Shown here: in pieces, positions 24,172 to 34,200 of the stretch
Numbering within the stretch: the first letter of the stretch is position 1
Layout: every line of letters begins with the position of its first letter
Assembly: GCA_910583925.1 (NCBI GenBank)
Contig: CAJTZJ010000006.1
Span: forward strand, 39,752-103,751
Direction of reading: 5' to 3'
Length of the DNA: 64,000 nt
DNA from: an uncultured Eubacterium sp.
GTDB taxonomy: Bacteria; Bacillota; Clostridia; Oscillospirales; Acutalibacteraceae
Translations under genes and position numbers: made by a program
The notes under the pieces: model-generated
Database searches by the model: none
What the model saw: only the letters and a program-made list of their open reading frames with translations
Told to the model about the DNA's origin: nothing

Positions 24172-26406
24172 TTAGTCAAGCAGAGCTTGATTTGATTTGA
24201 ATGATACTGTAATTACCGAGCCGATTCCTACCTCGCTGCCATACGCTTCGCTTTGCTTATATGCAACTACATTTGCATTTTTTGAATCATTGCCTGAAAT
24301 TTTGATATTGAGATTATATGAAGCTGCAACTCGGTTTGCCTCTGCAATTGTAAGACCATCAAAATCCGGAACCTTAACGGTTTCTTCGGATTTATTTTCT
24401 GTATAAAGAACGACCATTCCGTTTTTAGGAATTTCGTTATCTGCTGACGGTGACTGCTTAACAATCTTTTTTCCGTTTCCGACAACCTTTGCCTGAAGCT
24501 CATGCGATTTGAGAGTTGATTTTGCACTTTCAACACTTTTTCCCGTTACACTCGGAACTCTTATCGCAAGTTCCTTTGCCTCATCTTCGGAATAAGTCGG
24601 CTCAACACCCATCTGCTTCATTGTTTCTTCGACAACAGCCGCTGCAACCGGAGCGCATATTGCACCGCCGCCTAAGTCCTGATTTGGTTCATCACAAATG
24701 ATAATCATAGCAACACGGGGATCTTCCGCCGGAGCAATAGCCGAAAAGGAAACAGCATATTTTTTCTTTTCGCCCTCTTTATATTCGCCAAGCTTTTCCG
24801 AAGTTCCTGTTTTACCGCAGACACTGTAGCCCGGCACTTTCGCATTTCTTCCGGTACCCTCTTCAACAACATAATTCATCATTTCAAGTACCTTGCTTGA
24901 TGTATCCTTGCTTATAACCTGCCTTAATGTTGTTTTTTCGGTTTTAGAAATTGTTTTGCCGTCTGCATCCCGGATTTCAGAAACAAGATAAGGCTGTAAA
25001 AGTGTTCCGCCGTTTGCAATAGCTGATAGCGCAGTGCATATCTGAATCGGGCTTACATTGTTTGTCTGTCCGAAAGAAGCCGAGGAAAGCTCAACAATTC
25101 CGTACTGTTCTTCCTTGTAATACTGCGGAGCCGCCTCACCGGGTAAGTCAATCCCCGTTCTTTCAGTAAATCCGAAGCCGTCAAAATATTTGAAATAATT
25201 ATGTACACCAAGCTTCTGACCGATTGTAATGAAAAACGGGTTGCAGGAATTTCCAAGCCCCTGCGTTAAATTTTGTGTTCCGTGTCCATCATGTACATGG
25301 CAATTTATAGGCTTGTTCCAACCCTGTACCTTTATTGAACCTACACAGGTAAATGTGGTATCAAGAGATACAATCTTTTCTTCAAGTGCCGCAGCAGAGA
25401 TAAAGGTTTTGAAAACAGAGCCTGTAACATATGTATCCGCTACAGTAAAGTTACGCCATTGCTTTTGCACATATGTACTTTCAAGCTCCGCTTTTTTATC
25501 GGAATCCTTTTCTTTCTTGATATCCTCAATATATTTATCGTAAATAACAGTTCGGGGATTATTACAGTCATAATGAGGAAGTGAAGCCATTGCAAGTACA
25601 GCTCCGGTTTTTACATCCATTACAACGCCATAGGCACCTTTGGGCGAATATTCCTCAAGAATATCCTGCAGCCCTTTTTCAAGCGTATGCTGAATAGAGC
25701 CATTTATTGTAAGAATAAGTGAATTACCGTCTTGTGCAGGAATTGTTGTTTCAAATTCATCTGAAATAGATTTTGAAGCCGCATCGGCAACGGTAATTAT
25801 TCTTCCGTTTTCTCCCGTAAGTACTTCATCATAGTAAGCCTCTATTCCCTCTAATCCCTGATTATCGGAGCCTACAAAGCCCAACACCGGAGAAGCCAGC
25901 GTGCCGTAAGGATAATATCGCCTTGTTGTTTCTTCGAAGCCAAGGCAGCTGCGAAGCTTGTATTTTTTATTTTCGTCTGCATCCATAAATTCTGCAAGCG
26001 ATTTTCTGATTTTGTATTCAACCTTACGCTCAACAACTACATACTGACCTTCCTGATTTGTTTTTTCAACAAGTTCCTGCCTTTCCTTATCATCATATTC
26101 AAGAGTTGAGGAAAGAAGATCAACAAGCACGGTTCGGTTGGTATCATTAATTTTTGATGGATCAATAAAAACATTGTAAACTGTTGCAGATTGTGCAAGA
26201 ACATTTCCCTGGCTGTCATAAATCGTGCCTCGTCTTGCTTCAATCTCTTTATCGGAAAGCTGTTGATTCTGAGCTTTTTCCGAATACTCTTTTCCATGAA
26301 CTATCTGAAAATAAAAAAGGCGGGATATTCCTGCACCTAAAAAAAGCACGATAACCAGAAACATTATGAATGCCCTTGATGTGCAAAGCTTTTTAAATCT
26401 GTTCAT
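24172..26406 (-). CDS. Class B penicillin-binding protein with two PASTA domains (FtsI/SpoVD type)
   Basis: A 744-aa transpeptidase. One N-terminal membrane anchor (FIMFLVIVLFLGAGISRLFY) is followed by the PBP dimerisation domain. The catalytic domain shows the three expected motifs: SVFK (active-site Ser), SCN and KTG (within VCGKTGTSEK). Two PASTA domains follow (about residues 605-670 and 675-740). It cross-links septal peptidoglycan with FtsW. PASTA domains and this position are shared by SpoVD and vegetative PBP2b-type proteins; only one such gene is in the cluster, so it may serve division, sporulation or both. The true start is ATG 26406 with GGTGGG upstream, not the TTG one codon earlier. 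Confidence 0.93.
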   Translation of the reverse strand: MNRFKKLCTSRAFIMFLVIVLFLGAGISRLFYFQIVHGKEYSEKAQNQQLSDKEIEARRGTIYDSQGNVLAQSATVYNVFIDPSKINDTNRTVLVDLLSSTLEYDDKERQELVEKTNQEGQYVVVERKVEYKIRKSLAEFMDADENKKYKLRSCLGFEETTRRYYPYGTLASPVLGFVGSDNQGLEGIEAYYDEVLTGENGRIITVADAASKSISDEFETTIPAQDGNSLILTINGSIQHTLEKGLQDILEEYSPKGAYGVVMDVKTGAVLAMASLPHYDCNNPRTVIYDKYIEDIKKEKDSDKKAELESTYVQKQWRNFTVADTYVTGSVFKTFISAAALEEKIVSLDTTFTCVGSIKVQGWNKPINCHVHDGHGTQNLTQGLGNSCNPFFITIGQKLGVHNYFKYFDGFGFTERTGIDLPGEAAPQYYKEEQYGIVELSSASFGQTNNVSPIQICTALSAIANGGTLLQPYLVSEIRDADGKTISKTEKTTLRQVISKDTSSKVLEMMNYVVEEGTGRNAKVPGYSVCGKTGTSEKLGEYKEGEKKKYAVSFSAIAPAEDPRVAMIIICDEPNQDLGGGAICAPVAAAVVEETMKQMGVEPTYSEDEAKELAIRVPSVTGKSVESAKSTLKSHELQAKVVGNGKKIVKQSPSADNEIPKNGMVVLYTENKSEETVKVPDFDGLTIAEANRVAASYNLNIKISGNDSKNANVVAYKQSEAYGSEVGIGSVITVSFKSNQALLD

Positions 26407-26510
26407 CAAATTCCCACCTTATAATTTATATATTATATATATTAATATTTTAGAGAGTTAAGAAAAATTCCCAACTCTCGTAAAATAATACTAATTTATT
26501 TTGCTGAATA

Positions 26511-27083
26511 TTACTGATTTTCCGCAGCAGTACCCACAGCCGCTTCTTCAAGTGGCTGCTCATTCAAAGCTGCAGTTCTTGCATCTTTATATTTTTCAAC
26601 ATCTATGTATCTCACCTGATCCGAATCAAGTTTAACCATACCAAGCTTATTAACGGCATAATCCTCTATCTGCTCAATCGTTACAAGGGCTTCCAACTCG
26701 GCATTGGTACAGATATTCTGATTAACCTCTCTGGAAAGCTCTGTTTTTAAAGCAGCTATCTGACGGGTATATTCATTTTTTACTGCATATGTAAACAGCA
26801 TACTGAAAAGCATTACAGCAACCACAGCAATAACAGATACTATAGCAAGCATCTGCTTTCTTGCAAGCTTCTGGCTTGCTATAAGTTCCTCCCTGCTTTT
26901 TAAATTCTCATTGGTTGTAACAGAAAGCTTTCTTCTGCGTCTAGGAACAGGCGCTTCAGGCATAACCTCCGGAGTATATGCAGGAGCTGCGGATGATCGT
27001 GTTTGACTGAAAGCACTTACCGCATTTCTTGTTTCAAAATCTATACCATATGAATAACGGCGAAAATCGCTTGCATTAGTCAC
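26511..27083 (-). CDS. FtsL-like septum protein
   Basis: A bitopic protein of about 190 aa. A long cytoplasmic tail (with PVPRRRRKLSVTTNENLKSR) precedes one transmembrane helix (AIVSVIAVVAVMLFSMLFTY) and a short extracellular coiled coil (AALKTELSREVNQNICTNAE). Topology and position between rsmH and the PBP match FtsL, whose sequence is poorly conserved. The start is uncertain: GTG at 27083 has GAAAGG nine bases upstream and is chosen; ATG at 27092 has no spacing from that site, and a TTG at 27107 would overlap rsmH. Confidence 0.75.
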   Translation of the reverse strand: MTNASDFRRYSYGIDFETRNAVSAFSQTRSSAAPAYTPEVMPEAPVPRRRRKLSVTTNENLKSREELIASQKLARKQMLAIVSVIAVVAVMLFSMLFTYAVKNEYTRQIAALKTELSREVNQNICTNAELEALVTIEQIEDYAVNKLGMVKLDSDQVRYIDVEKYKDARTAALNEQPLEEAAVGTAAENQ

Positions 27084-27103
27084 ATCTATCATCCTTTCAA
27101 TAA

Positions 27104-28018
27104 TCAATATTTTTTAAACGCTCTTAATCGAGAGGAGCGCGCTCTCGGGTTATCTTCGAGTTCTGACTCGCTCGGAGATTTTGATTTAAACAGCAGCTCG
27201 CCTTTTGGCTTATTGCCGCAAACACAGATTGGAAATTCCTTTGGGCATGTGCATCCCCTTGTCCACTGTGCAAATGTTTCTTTAACAATTCGGTCTTCAA
27301 GCGAATGGAAGGTTATAACAGCTATTATGCCGCCTTTGTTAAGGCATTCAAATGCGTTACCCAAGGCTTCTTTAAGCCTGTCCAACTCGCCATTAACCTC
27401 TATTCTTATAGCCTGAAAGGTTTTTCTTGCAGGATGCCCTTTCTTAAGCTCCTTTGCAGGCATTGAAGCCTTAATGATCTCAACAAGTTCAAAGGTTGTT
27501 TGAATCGGCTTTTCTTCTCTTGCTTTAACGATATTCCTTGCAATACTTCGGCTGAATTTTTCTTCGCCGTATTTCCATATCATATCCGCTAAGCTTTTTT
27601 CATCATATGTATTAACAACATCATAAGCAGAAAGCCCTGATTTAGACATTCGCATATCCAAAGGTGCGTCCTGATGAAAGGAAAATCCCCTGCTGCCGTT
27701 ATCAAGCTGAAAGGAGCTTACGCCCAAATCCAAAAGCATTCCGTCTATTTTTGATATATTTAAAGCCGAAATAATGTTTTTGATATTTGAAAAATTGCTT
27801 TGCACAATTGATACATTAGGCATATCTCCTAATCTTTCATTAAGTACATGGATTGCATCGGGATCCTGATCTATTGCAATAAGTCTTTTTGCTGTTTTTG
27901 CAATTTCCCTTGAATGACCGCCGCCGCCTGCTGTTCCATCAGCTATAATCTTACTTTCATTTAATTCCAGTGCAGCAATCGCTTCATCAAAAAGGACACT
28001 TTTGTGTTTAAATTCCAT
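27104..28018 (-). CDS. rsmH: 16S rRNA (cytosine(1402)-N(4))-methyltransferase RsmH
   Basis: A 304-aa SAM-dependent methyltransferase modifying the ribosomal P site. ADGTAGGGGHSREIAK (about residues 27-42) binds SAM; LLDLGVSSFQLDNGSRGFSF, MRMSKSGLSAYDVVN and VITFHSLEDRIVK are family signatures. Its ATG overlaps the mraZ stop by one base (TAATG), so translation is coupled. Confidence 0.97.
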   Translation of the reverse strand: MEFKHKSVLFDEAIAALELNESKIIADGTAGGGGHSREIAKTAKRLIAIDQDPDAIHVLNERLGDMPNVSIVQSNFSNIKNIISALNISKIDGMLLDLGVSSFQLDNGSRGFSFHQDAPLDMRMSKSGLSAYDVVNTYDEKSLADMIWKYGEEKFSRSIARNIVKAREEKPIQTTFELVEIIKASMPAKELKKGHPARKTFQAIRIEVNGELDRLKEALGNAFECLNKGGIIAVITFHSLEDRIVKETFAQWTRGCTCPKEFPICVCGNKPKGELLFKSKSPSESELEDNPRARSSRLRAFKKY

Positions 28019-28473
28019 TATTCGTTGTTACCCTTTAATCTATCCATAAGATCATACATACCCAAAGAATGATCATAGGTGTTATTCATTTTCTCATTTT
28101 CTTCTTCATTCCAGATTTCAATAAACTTACCCTTACCTTTAAAAATAACATTGGATTCATTGGTAAAGCCCGCTGTTTCCTTAAGACGCTGATTTACGGT
28201 AAATCTGCCCTGAGAATCAAGAACAGCTTCTTCAGCATTATCAAGAAAGCTTGTAATTGCATCATATTTCTGATTTTCAGAGCCATTCTGCATTGCATAA
28301 AAGGTTTCTTCAAAATAATCAACAGGATATAAGGTTAAACATTTGCAGCCTTTAACGGTTACTGCAACCATATAGAATTCCTTACCAAGTCTTTCACGCC
28401 ACTTTGTCGGAACAGAGAGTCTGCCCTTGCTGTCTAATTTATAATTATCAAGTGTACCTACGAGCAAGCGCAC
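28018..28473 (-). CDS. mraZ: Transcriptional regulator MraZ
   Basis: A protein of about 151 aa with two SpoVT/AbrB-type halves, each containing the DSKGRLSVP / DSQGRFTVN signature. MraZ is a ring-forming DNA-binding regulator of its own dcw operon in other bacteria. The GTG at 28473 is chosen because AAAGGAG sits 8 nt upstream; ATG at 28479 lies only 2 nt after it. It is the first gene of the cluster, with the TGGGAT array (28498-28545) in its leader as probable autoregulatory sites. Confidence 0.93.
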   Translation of the reverse strand: MRLLVGTLDNYKLDSKGRLSVPTKWRERLGKEFYMVAVTVKGCKCLTLYPVDYFEETFYAMQNGSENQKYDAITSFLDNAEEAVLDSQGRFTVNQRLKETAGFTNESNVIFKGKGKFIEIWNEEENEKMNNTYDHSLGMYDLMDRLKGNNE

Positions 28474-28497
28474 ATTCATCTCTCCTTTCCTGTTTTG

Positions 28498-28545
28498 TGG
28501 GATGAAATCCAAATTCTTTTGGGATTTAATTGAATTTAATGGGAT
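28498..28545. promoter_or_regulatory. Three phased TGGGAT repeats, probable MraZ operator
   Basis: TGGGAT occurs at 28498-28503, 28520-28525 and 28540-28545, 22 and 20 bp apart, i.e. about two helical turns. MraZ is known to bind short arrays of TGGG-containing direct repeats upstream of mraZ. Here they lie between the promoter and the gene, inside the transcribed leader. Confidence 0.5.
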
Positions 28546-28574
28546 TTTAATGGAATTACTCCCTCTTGTGTTTA

Positions 28575-28603
28575 ATTATAATAGGCAAAACAGTGCTTGT
28601 CAA
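28575..28603 (-). promoter_or_regulatory. Consensus promoter of the dcw operon
   Basis: Perfect TTGACA (28603-28598), exactly 17 bp, perfect TATAAT (28580-28575). The predicted start is near 28568, giving a leader of about 95 nt before mraZ. Confidence 0.9.
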
Positions 28604-28698
28604 GCAAATTTTCATTTGTAACAAAATTGTAACAACCAAACAAAAGCACAAAAATTCGGATAAAACACTGCATTTTAGCATATTTAGTTAGTTACAGG

Positions 28699-28728
28699 TT
28701 GCCTACTTCCCCTATATTGTGTTATACT
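28699..28728 (+). promoter_or_regulatory. Promoter of the GPH symporter gene
   Basis: TTGCCT (28699-28704), 18 bp, extended -10 TG and TATACT (28723-28728), 23 bp before the ATG at 28751. A GGAGG site follows directly. Confidence 0.55.
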
Positions 28729-28750
28729 ACGAATATGGAGGTATAACAAA

Positions 28751-30133
28751 ATGTCAGATTACAAAACAACTTGGGGTCAAAAGATAGGCTATGGAGTCGG
28801 CGCTATCGGACTTGACCTTTCATATGGAATGTTTTATTCCTATCTATCTTATTACTTATCAAGTGTACTGGGATTAAAAGAAGGATTTTTGCTGCTGCTT
28901 ACTCCCCTTGCACGAATATGGGACGGCGTCAACGATCCGATTATGGGAACAATTGTTGACAATACAAAAACCAAAATGGGAAAATACAGACCATGGATAT
29001 TAATCGGTGCATTATCCAACGCAATTGTTTTATCACTTTTGTTTACTTCGTTCGGGATGAGCGGAACAAAGCTATACATTTATATAGCAGTTATGTATAT
29101 TCTTTGGGGTATGACAAATACAACGGCTGATATTCCATACTGGTCTATGGTGCCAAGCTTTACGAACGATCCGAAGGACAGAAACCTTGTAGCAACCGTT
29201 GCAAGAACCTTCAGCGGACTCGGACAAGGTATAATCACCGTTCTTACGCCCATTATTCTTCCGCTTCTTTCATCCGGAATGACAACAGATAAAGGATACA
29301 GTGCAGCAGGATTTTCAAGATGGGCAATTATCTGCGGAGTATTCCTTGTAATCTTTGCTGTAATATGTGTTTTATCAACAAAGGAACGCAATGTAGTTTA
29401 TAACAACAGCAAATTCAGCTTTAAACAGATGTTTAAGGTTATAGGTACAAACGATCAGCTTATTGTATTTATGATTTTTGCAATGCTTTCAAACGCAGGC
29501 TGGTATTTAACAAGCGGAACGGCAGTTTATTATTTTACCGATGTTTTGGGCGACAGTACAAAGCAAAGCTTATTTTCTATGATAGGCGCTGTCGGTTCGG
29601 TGTTAGGCTTGCTTGTTATTCCGATTCTCGAAAAGAAATTATCTAACCGAACAATTTATCAGATTTCACTTGGAATGGCTATTTTAGGATACGCTTTGAT
29701 GTTTATATTCGGACCGGTATTTAAAATCACAATTGCACTTGATATAAGCTATATCATTGCCAGCATAGGAATCGGCTCCATGTTTGTTGCGCAAACAGTC
29801 TTCCTTGCCGACATCGTTGATTACGGAGAATACAAAACAGGAAAACGAAACGAAAGCATAACCTTTTCAATGAAAGGCTTTCTTCAGAAAATGGCATACA
29901 CAATTCAAACAATTTTCCTTTTCGGCGGACTTGGAATTATGAATTACAACAGTCAGATTACATCAGGAAGCATTAATGATTCAACCAAAACTGCAATAGG
30001 AATTATCTGTTTCGGTATTCCGCCTGTTCTTATCTTACTTTCACTTATCGTATTCAGCACAAGATTCAAGCTTCACGGCGAATTAAGACAAAAGGTTCAT
30101 GATTATATTTCTGAAAGAAGAAAAAACAACTAA
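28751..30133 (+). CDS. GPH-family glycoside/hexuronide:cation symporter (MFS)
   Basis: A 460-aa protein with about 12 transmembrane segments. RIWDGVNDPIMGTIVDNTKT plus KMGKYRPWILIGA is the cytoplasmic loop signature of the glycoside-pentoside-hexuronide symporters (MelB/XynB type), and ADIVDYGEYKTGKRNES in the second half is the matching conserved loop. It should import a sugar or oligosaccharide with sodium or protons. It is monocistronic, so the substrate cannot be deduced from neighbours; supplying the cytoplasmic alpha-mannosidase at 10690 is possible but speculative. Confidence 0.88.
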   Translation: MSDYKTTWGQKIGYGVGAIGLDLSYGMFYSYLSYYLSSVLGLKEGFLLLLTPLARIWDGVNDPIMGTIVDNTKTKMGKYRPWILIGALSNAIVLSLLFTSFGMSGTKLYIYIAVMYILWGMTNTTADIPYWSMVPSFTNDPKDRNLVATVARTFSGLGQGIITVLTPIILPLLSSGMTTDKGYSAAGFSRWAIICGVFLVIFAVICVLSTKERNVVYNNSKFSFKQMFKVIGTNDQLIVFMIFAMLSNAGWYLTSGTAVYYFTDVLGDSTKQSLFSMIGAVGSVLGLLVIPILEKKLSNRTIYQISLGMAILGYALMFIFGPVFKITIALDISYIIASIGIGSMFVAQTVFLADIVDYGEYKTGKRNESITFSMKGFLQKMAYTIQTIFLFGGLGIMNYNSQITSGSINDSTKTAIGIICFGIPPVLILLSLIVFSTRFKLHGELRQKVHDYISERRKNN

Positions 30134-30153
30134 AATAAATACAACAAAAAATT

Positions 30154-30185
30154 ATCCCCGATGGACAATCCATCGGGGATTTTTG
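30154..30185 (+). terminator. Intrinsic terminator of the symporter gene
   Basis: ATCCCCGATGG / CCATCGGGGAT, 11 bp perfect, 5-nt loop, then TTTTG. Confidence 0.9.
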
Positions 30186-30245
30186 TATTTATAATCCTAT
30201 AAAATAAGTTTTCGGATACCAACCACTTTTTATATTATAAAGGAA

Positions 30246-30273
30246 AATCCCCTGTGCTTTCGCACAGAGGATT
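30246..30273 (-). terminator. Terminator of the giant-protein operon
   Basis: AATCCTCTGTGC-GAAA-GCACAGGGGATT on the minus strand (one G-U) followed by TTCCTTTATAA; it lies 12 nt past the stop of the last gene. Confidence 0.7.
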
Positions 30274-30285
30274 TGTTTTTTGTAA

Positions 30286-31275
30286 TTATACAGGTGTATA
30301 TCCTTTTTCAGTCATAGTTGCATCAGATACAGGGAAATGGTTGTCATAAAGAATTGTAAGAGAAGCACTCTTATCTTTAAGAACCGTTACATTTGCATGC
30401 TGAACATCAACATTTACAACCATATTGTAATCTGCTTTAACAATTTCGCCTGAAGCAGGATCAATTGTAACAACTGCCTTACCGCCTTCATAAGTTGCCT
30501 TAACATTCTCAGAAGCACTACCCTGAGAGAAGGAAAGAACACTAATGCTTCCTACTACACTGTCAAGTGCGCCAAGTGTATTGAAGAAGTGTCCCTGAGG
30601 ATCCATACCCTTTTCACTCATCTCTGTTGCAACAGGAACAAGAGTAATTGTAATGGTACCATCACCATTATCCACAACATTTCCAGCCTTAACATCTTCA
30701 ACAGTTACTCTTGATGTACCCATTGAAACACCTGCTGAATCCGTATCATCTGCAGGATGTCTGTTTGATGAAGGAGGAAGACCGCAAACATTTGGCTTGA
30801 ATATACCGCTAAGTATACCCGGAACCATTCCATTAAGCATTGCGTTTGCAGAGCCGCCTACAAGAAGGCTTCCCTCTTTAATCTGTAAGTTCTCTTCGCC
30901 TATGAAAGCATAAAGAGTTTCTACATCGCCGCCACTGTTTTTGAAATCAGCAGTTTTAGCCTTTGTCTTATTATAAGCGTCATTATAATATTTAACTACA
31001 TCCTCAAGTGTTTTGAACTCAACTCCGCCGTAAGTTCCTTCCTTGAACTCTATACCCGGATCATTCGATTCATCACCTGAAGTAGCAGATGTTGCTGCGG
31101 TTATTGCATTTTCGATTTTACCCGGAATCGTTAAACCGATATAAAACTCTCCGGCAATCGCAATAACAAGAAGAACAGCAATTACAATTTTAAATCCCTT
31201 TCCGGATTTTTTGCCTTTTTTAGCAGCTTTTTTTTCGGCTTTTTTAGCCTTTTTAGCTTCTTTTGTTTCGCTCAT
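30286..31275 (-). CDS. Membrane-anchored partner of the giant repeat protein, unknown function
   Basis: A 329-aa protein. Residues 1-28 are a lysine-rich cytoplasmic tail (KKAEKKAAKKGKKSGKG), about 29-50 a transmembrane helix (FKIVIAVLLVIAIAGEFYIG), and the rest is extracellular. The ectodomain has a helical start (YNDAYNKTKAKTADF) and a beta-rich end with GDGTITITLVPVAT and KADYNMVVNVDV, and two Cys-free halves apart from one NVCGLPP segment. I do not recognise a family. Its ATG overlaps the stop of the 8882-aa gene by 4 nt (ATGA), so translation is coupled and the products are likely partners. There is no lipoprotein box. Confidence 0.75.
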   Translation of the reverse strand: MSETKEAKKAKKAEKKAAKKGKKSGKGFKIVIAVLLVIAIAGEFYIGLTIPGKIENAITAATSATSGDESNDPGIEFKEGTYGGVEFKTLEDVVKYYNDAYNKTKAKTADFKNSGGDVETLYAFIGEENLQIKEGSLLVGGSANAMLNGMVPGILSGIFKPNVCGLPPSSNRHPADDTDSAGVSMGTSRVTVEDVKAGNVVDNGDGTITITLVPVATEMSEKGMDPQGHFFNTLGALDSVVGSISVLSFSQGSASENVKATYEGGKAVVTIDPASGEIVKADYNMVVNVDVQHANVTVLKDKSASLTILYDNHFPVSDATMTEKGYTPV

Positions 31276-34200
31276 ATCATATCTCCTTGTTTATTATTAT
31301 CTTTGTATGTTTCTTGTTCTTCGGAGGGAGCCTCCGGAGGGTTTGGACCCTCCGGATTTTCCGGATCTTCTTCATCTTCATTCTTCTTAAACAGTAAGTA
31401 CAAGAAGTAAATCAGAATAAGAACTGTAATCGCAAATATTACCCAGTATGCCTGATATAACCATGAGAATTCGCCGAATGCAAGACCGTTCTTTGCGGAT
31501 TCATCATTTGGACCTTCCTCGCCGTTGCCTATATCATAGTCAAACAGCAATTCCATAAGTGCTTCAATAACGCCGTCAACATCCATGGATGTCAGCATTT
31601 CAAGTACCTGAGCAATCATTTTAGCGATATCGCCTGAAAGCCCAAGACCCTCAAGAAGCTTCTTGATATTATCAAGATTCTGCTGTAATGTCTTGATGAG
31701 ATAACGAAGAACCGTAATGAATACAGCTGCCTGATCTGCATTTATCTTCTTGCAATCCATCTGCTTACCAAAGTAAGTTCTTGCGGAACGATATGTTACC
31801 AGCTTTCCGAGACCTGCCAGAATTGAAAGATCAATATCCGGAAGAACAATTCCGAGCGGCTGACCGTTAATCTTGATACCGGAAAGGATACCGTTTACAA
31901 GACCTGCAAGGTCAAGATCGCCGAGCATGGAAAGATCAAGATTGAGTGAGTAGATAGGATCAATTTCGTGAAGAATATTGGTTACAGGAGCTATGAGATT
32001 TTCTGCAATAGCCTGAACGCCGCCGTTATACATAAAGTATGCAATATTCGGAAGCATCTTGGTTAATGCATCAATCGGTCCGTGTGTTAATTCTTCAACC
32101 TTATCAAGTAATGGGTTAAGAATATTTGTTAATACCTTATCTGTTGAAGCCTCTCTAGCGTACTGCTGAGGTGAAACAAGGTTGCTTGGATTTACGCCAA
32201 GTGCTTCAAGAAGCGGGATAATAGCTGTGTTATAGCCATTACCGCCCTTAATCTGGATAGAACCAAGAACGATTAAATCTTCACCTGAAAGGATTACACG
32301 AAGGATTGGCTGGATAGGTCTGAGAACTGCACTCAGTGCATTTACAAATCCATCTCTGTTGCCATCCTTGAAGCCCCAGTTAAGTGAATCAAAGTTAACC
32401 TGACTCCACTTAGCGTGACGACCGATTTCTCTTGAAGCCGAGCCGTAATCACGAAGGATTGAAGCAACACCGCTTGTTGAAACATCAAGATCAACAACCT
32501 TAAGAACTGTGTTCAGATCAATGCCGATATCAACCTTTTCGATGTTCGTGTAGATAAGCTTAGCAAGTGTATTGATGATGTTGTTTGTATAAACAAGATC
32601 GCCCAATACGGATTCAAGTGAAATATGAACAAACTGGTCAAGAAGCTCAGCAATCATTGTATCAAGCTTACCGATTGCTTCAAAGTATTCTTTCTCGCCT
32701 AAGTGTTCTGTGTACTTAACCTGGATTTCCTTGATGTTCTTAAATGTCCATTTAACATTGTCAAATGTTTCTAATTTAAGAAGGATTCTGACAACAATCT
32801 TAGCTAATCCGTCTGCACCCTGCTTAAGAACATTGTTTACAATCTGACCGATGGTGGAATTCTTGCCGCCAACGAGATTGAAGAGCATGCCCTTATTTGC
32901 ATCAAGTACCTTGAAGACATATCTAAGAAGTGTAAGAAGAACATCACCGTCTTTGGCAACGATAGCCTTACCGCTAACCTTGCCGCAACCAGCCATAACA
33001 GCCCAGTCAATATTAGGAACGGTAATTTTATAGGATTTGCCGTTAATCTTAATATTCGTCAAGAATGTATTCACAAGCGGAATGATCTGATTCTGAAGTT
33101 TCTTCCATGAAAGCTTAACATCAAGCACACCAAGTTTGTTAAGAAGCTTCAATGCGAAATCAAATACATTATCGTTTGTTACTAACTTAACTATCGGGCT
33201 AACAAGATTTGTTACAGGATAGATAAGTTCTTCAACGAATTTCTGAATACCGCCCTTGTTGATGAAGTTTGCAATTGAAGGAAGAAGATTAAGAACCTCT
33301 TCAATCGGATTTGCAAGGATTACATCAACTCTGTCAAGGAGAGGATTGAGAATGTTGAGTAAGAGATTATTTGAATTCTTAAGTGCATCGCTCTTATACT
33401 TGCTTGCGCTTACTGTCTTACAGCCAAGAACATCAAGTAATGGCTTGATAGCATTTTCGTAGCCATTTGCACCTCTTAATTCAATAATACCCTCAAGATG
33501 GAACTCGCCTGCGTTAAGAAGAACTGCAAGTAAGTTATTGAATGGACTGAGAATTGTAGCTAATGCCTTAGCAAAGCTTCTCTTATCCGTTACATGCCAC
33601 TTCTGGTTGTAGTTAACCTTTGAGAAGTCAACACCGAGAAGTGCGAAGATATCCTTAAGATCCTTATTGTTCTTAAGTGAACCGATAGCCTTAGCAATTG
33701 TTTTAACTAATGACTCTGTGTAAATCATATCCGGAACAAGATCATCAAGAGATTTGCCGAGGAAGATTTCAAGAGCATTATTAACTGCAATTGACAGAAT
33801 TTCAACTACCTGCTCTAAATCCTTAGCTGTTACGCCATTAGGATATTTAACATTTGTAGCTTTGTAATTCTTGTAAAGGAATGACCAATCAGCCTTATGA
33901 GCTGAAGCATCAAGACCCTTGAATACATCTACAATTGCCTTAATTACTGTATCATCCTTATTTGCAAGAGCCTTTTCGATATATTCACCGAAGTTCTTAT
34001 AATTATTACCAAGAACTGACTTAAGCATTGGGATGATGAAGCTGTTCTTATTTGTCTGAACTACATTCCATACATATCTAAGAACGATGATTACTGCATC
34101 TGCCTTATTTGCATTGTACTTAAAGCCGTTGCCTGTTCCGCATCCGCCAAGAGCATTGAGATCAAGAGCAGGAATACGAAGCTTGTAATTCTTACCGTTA

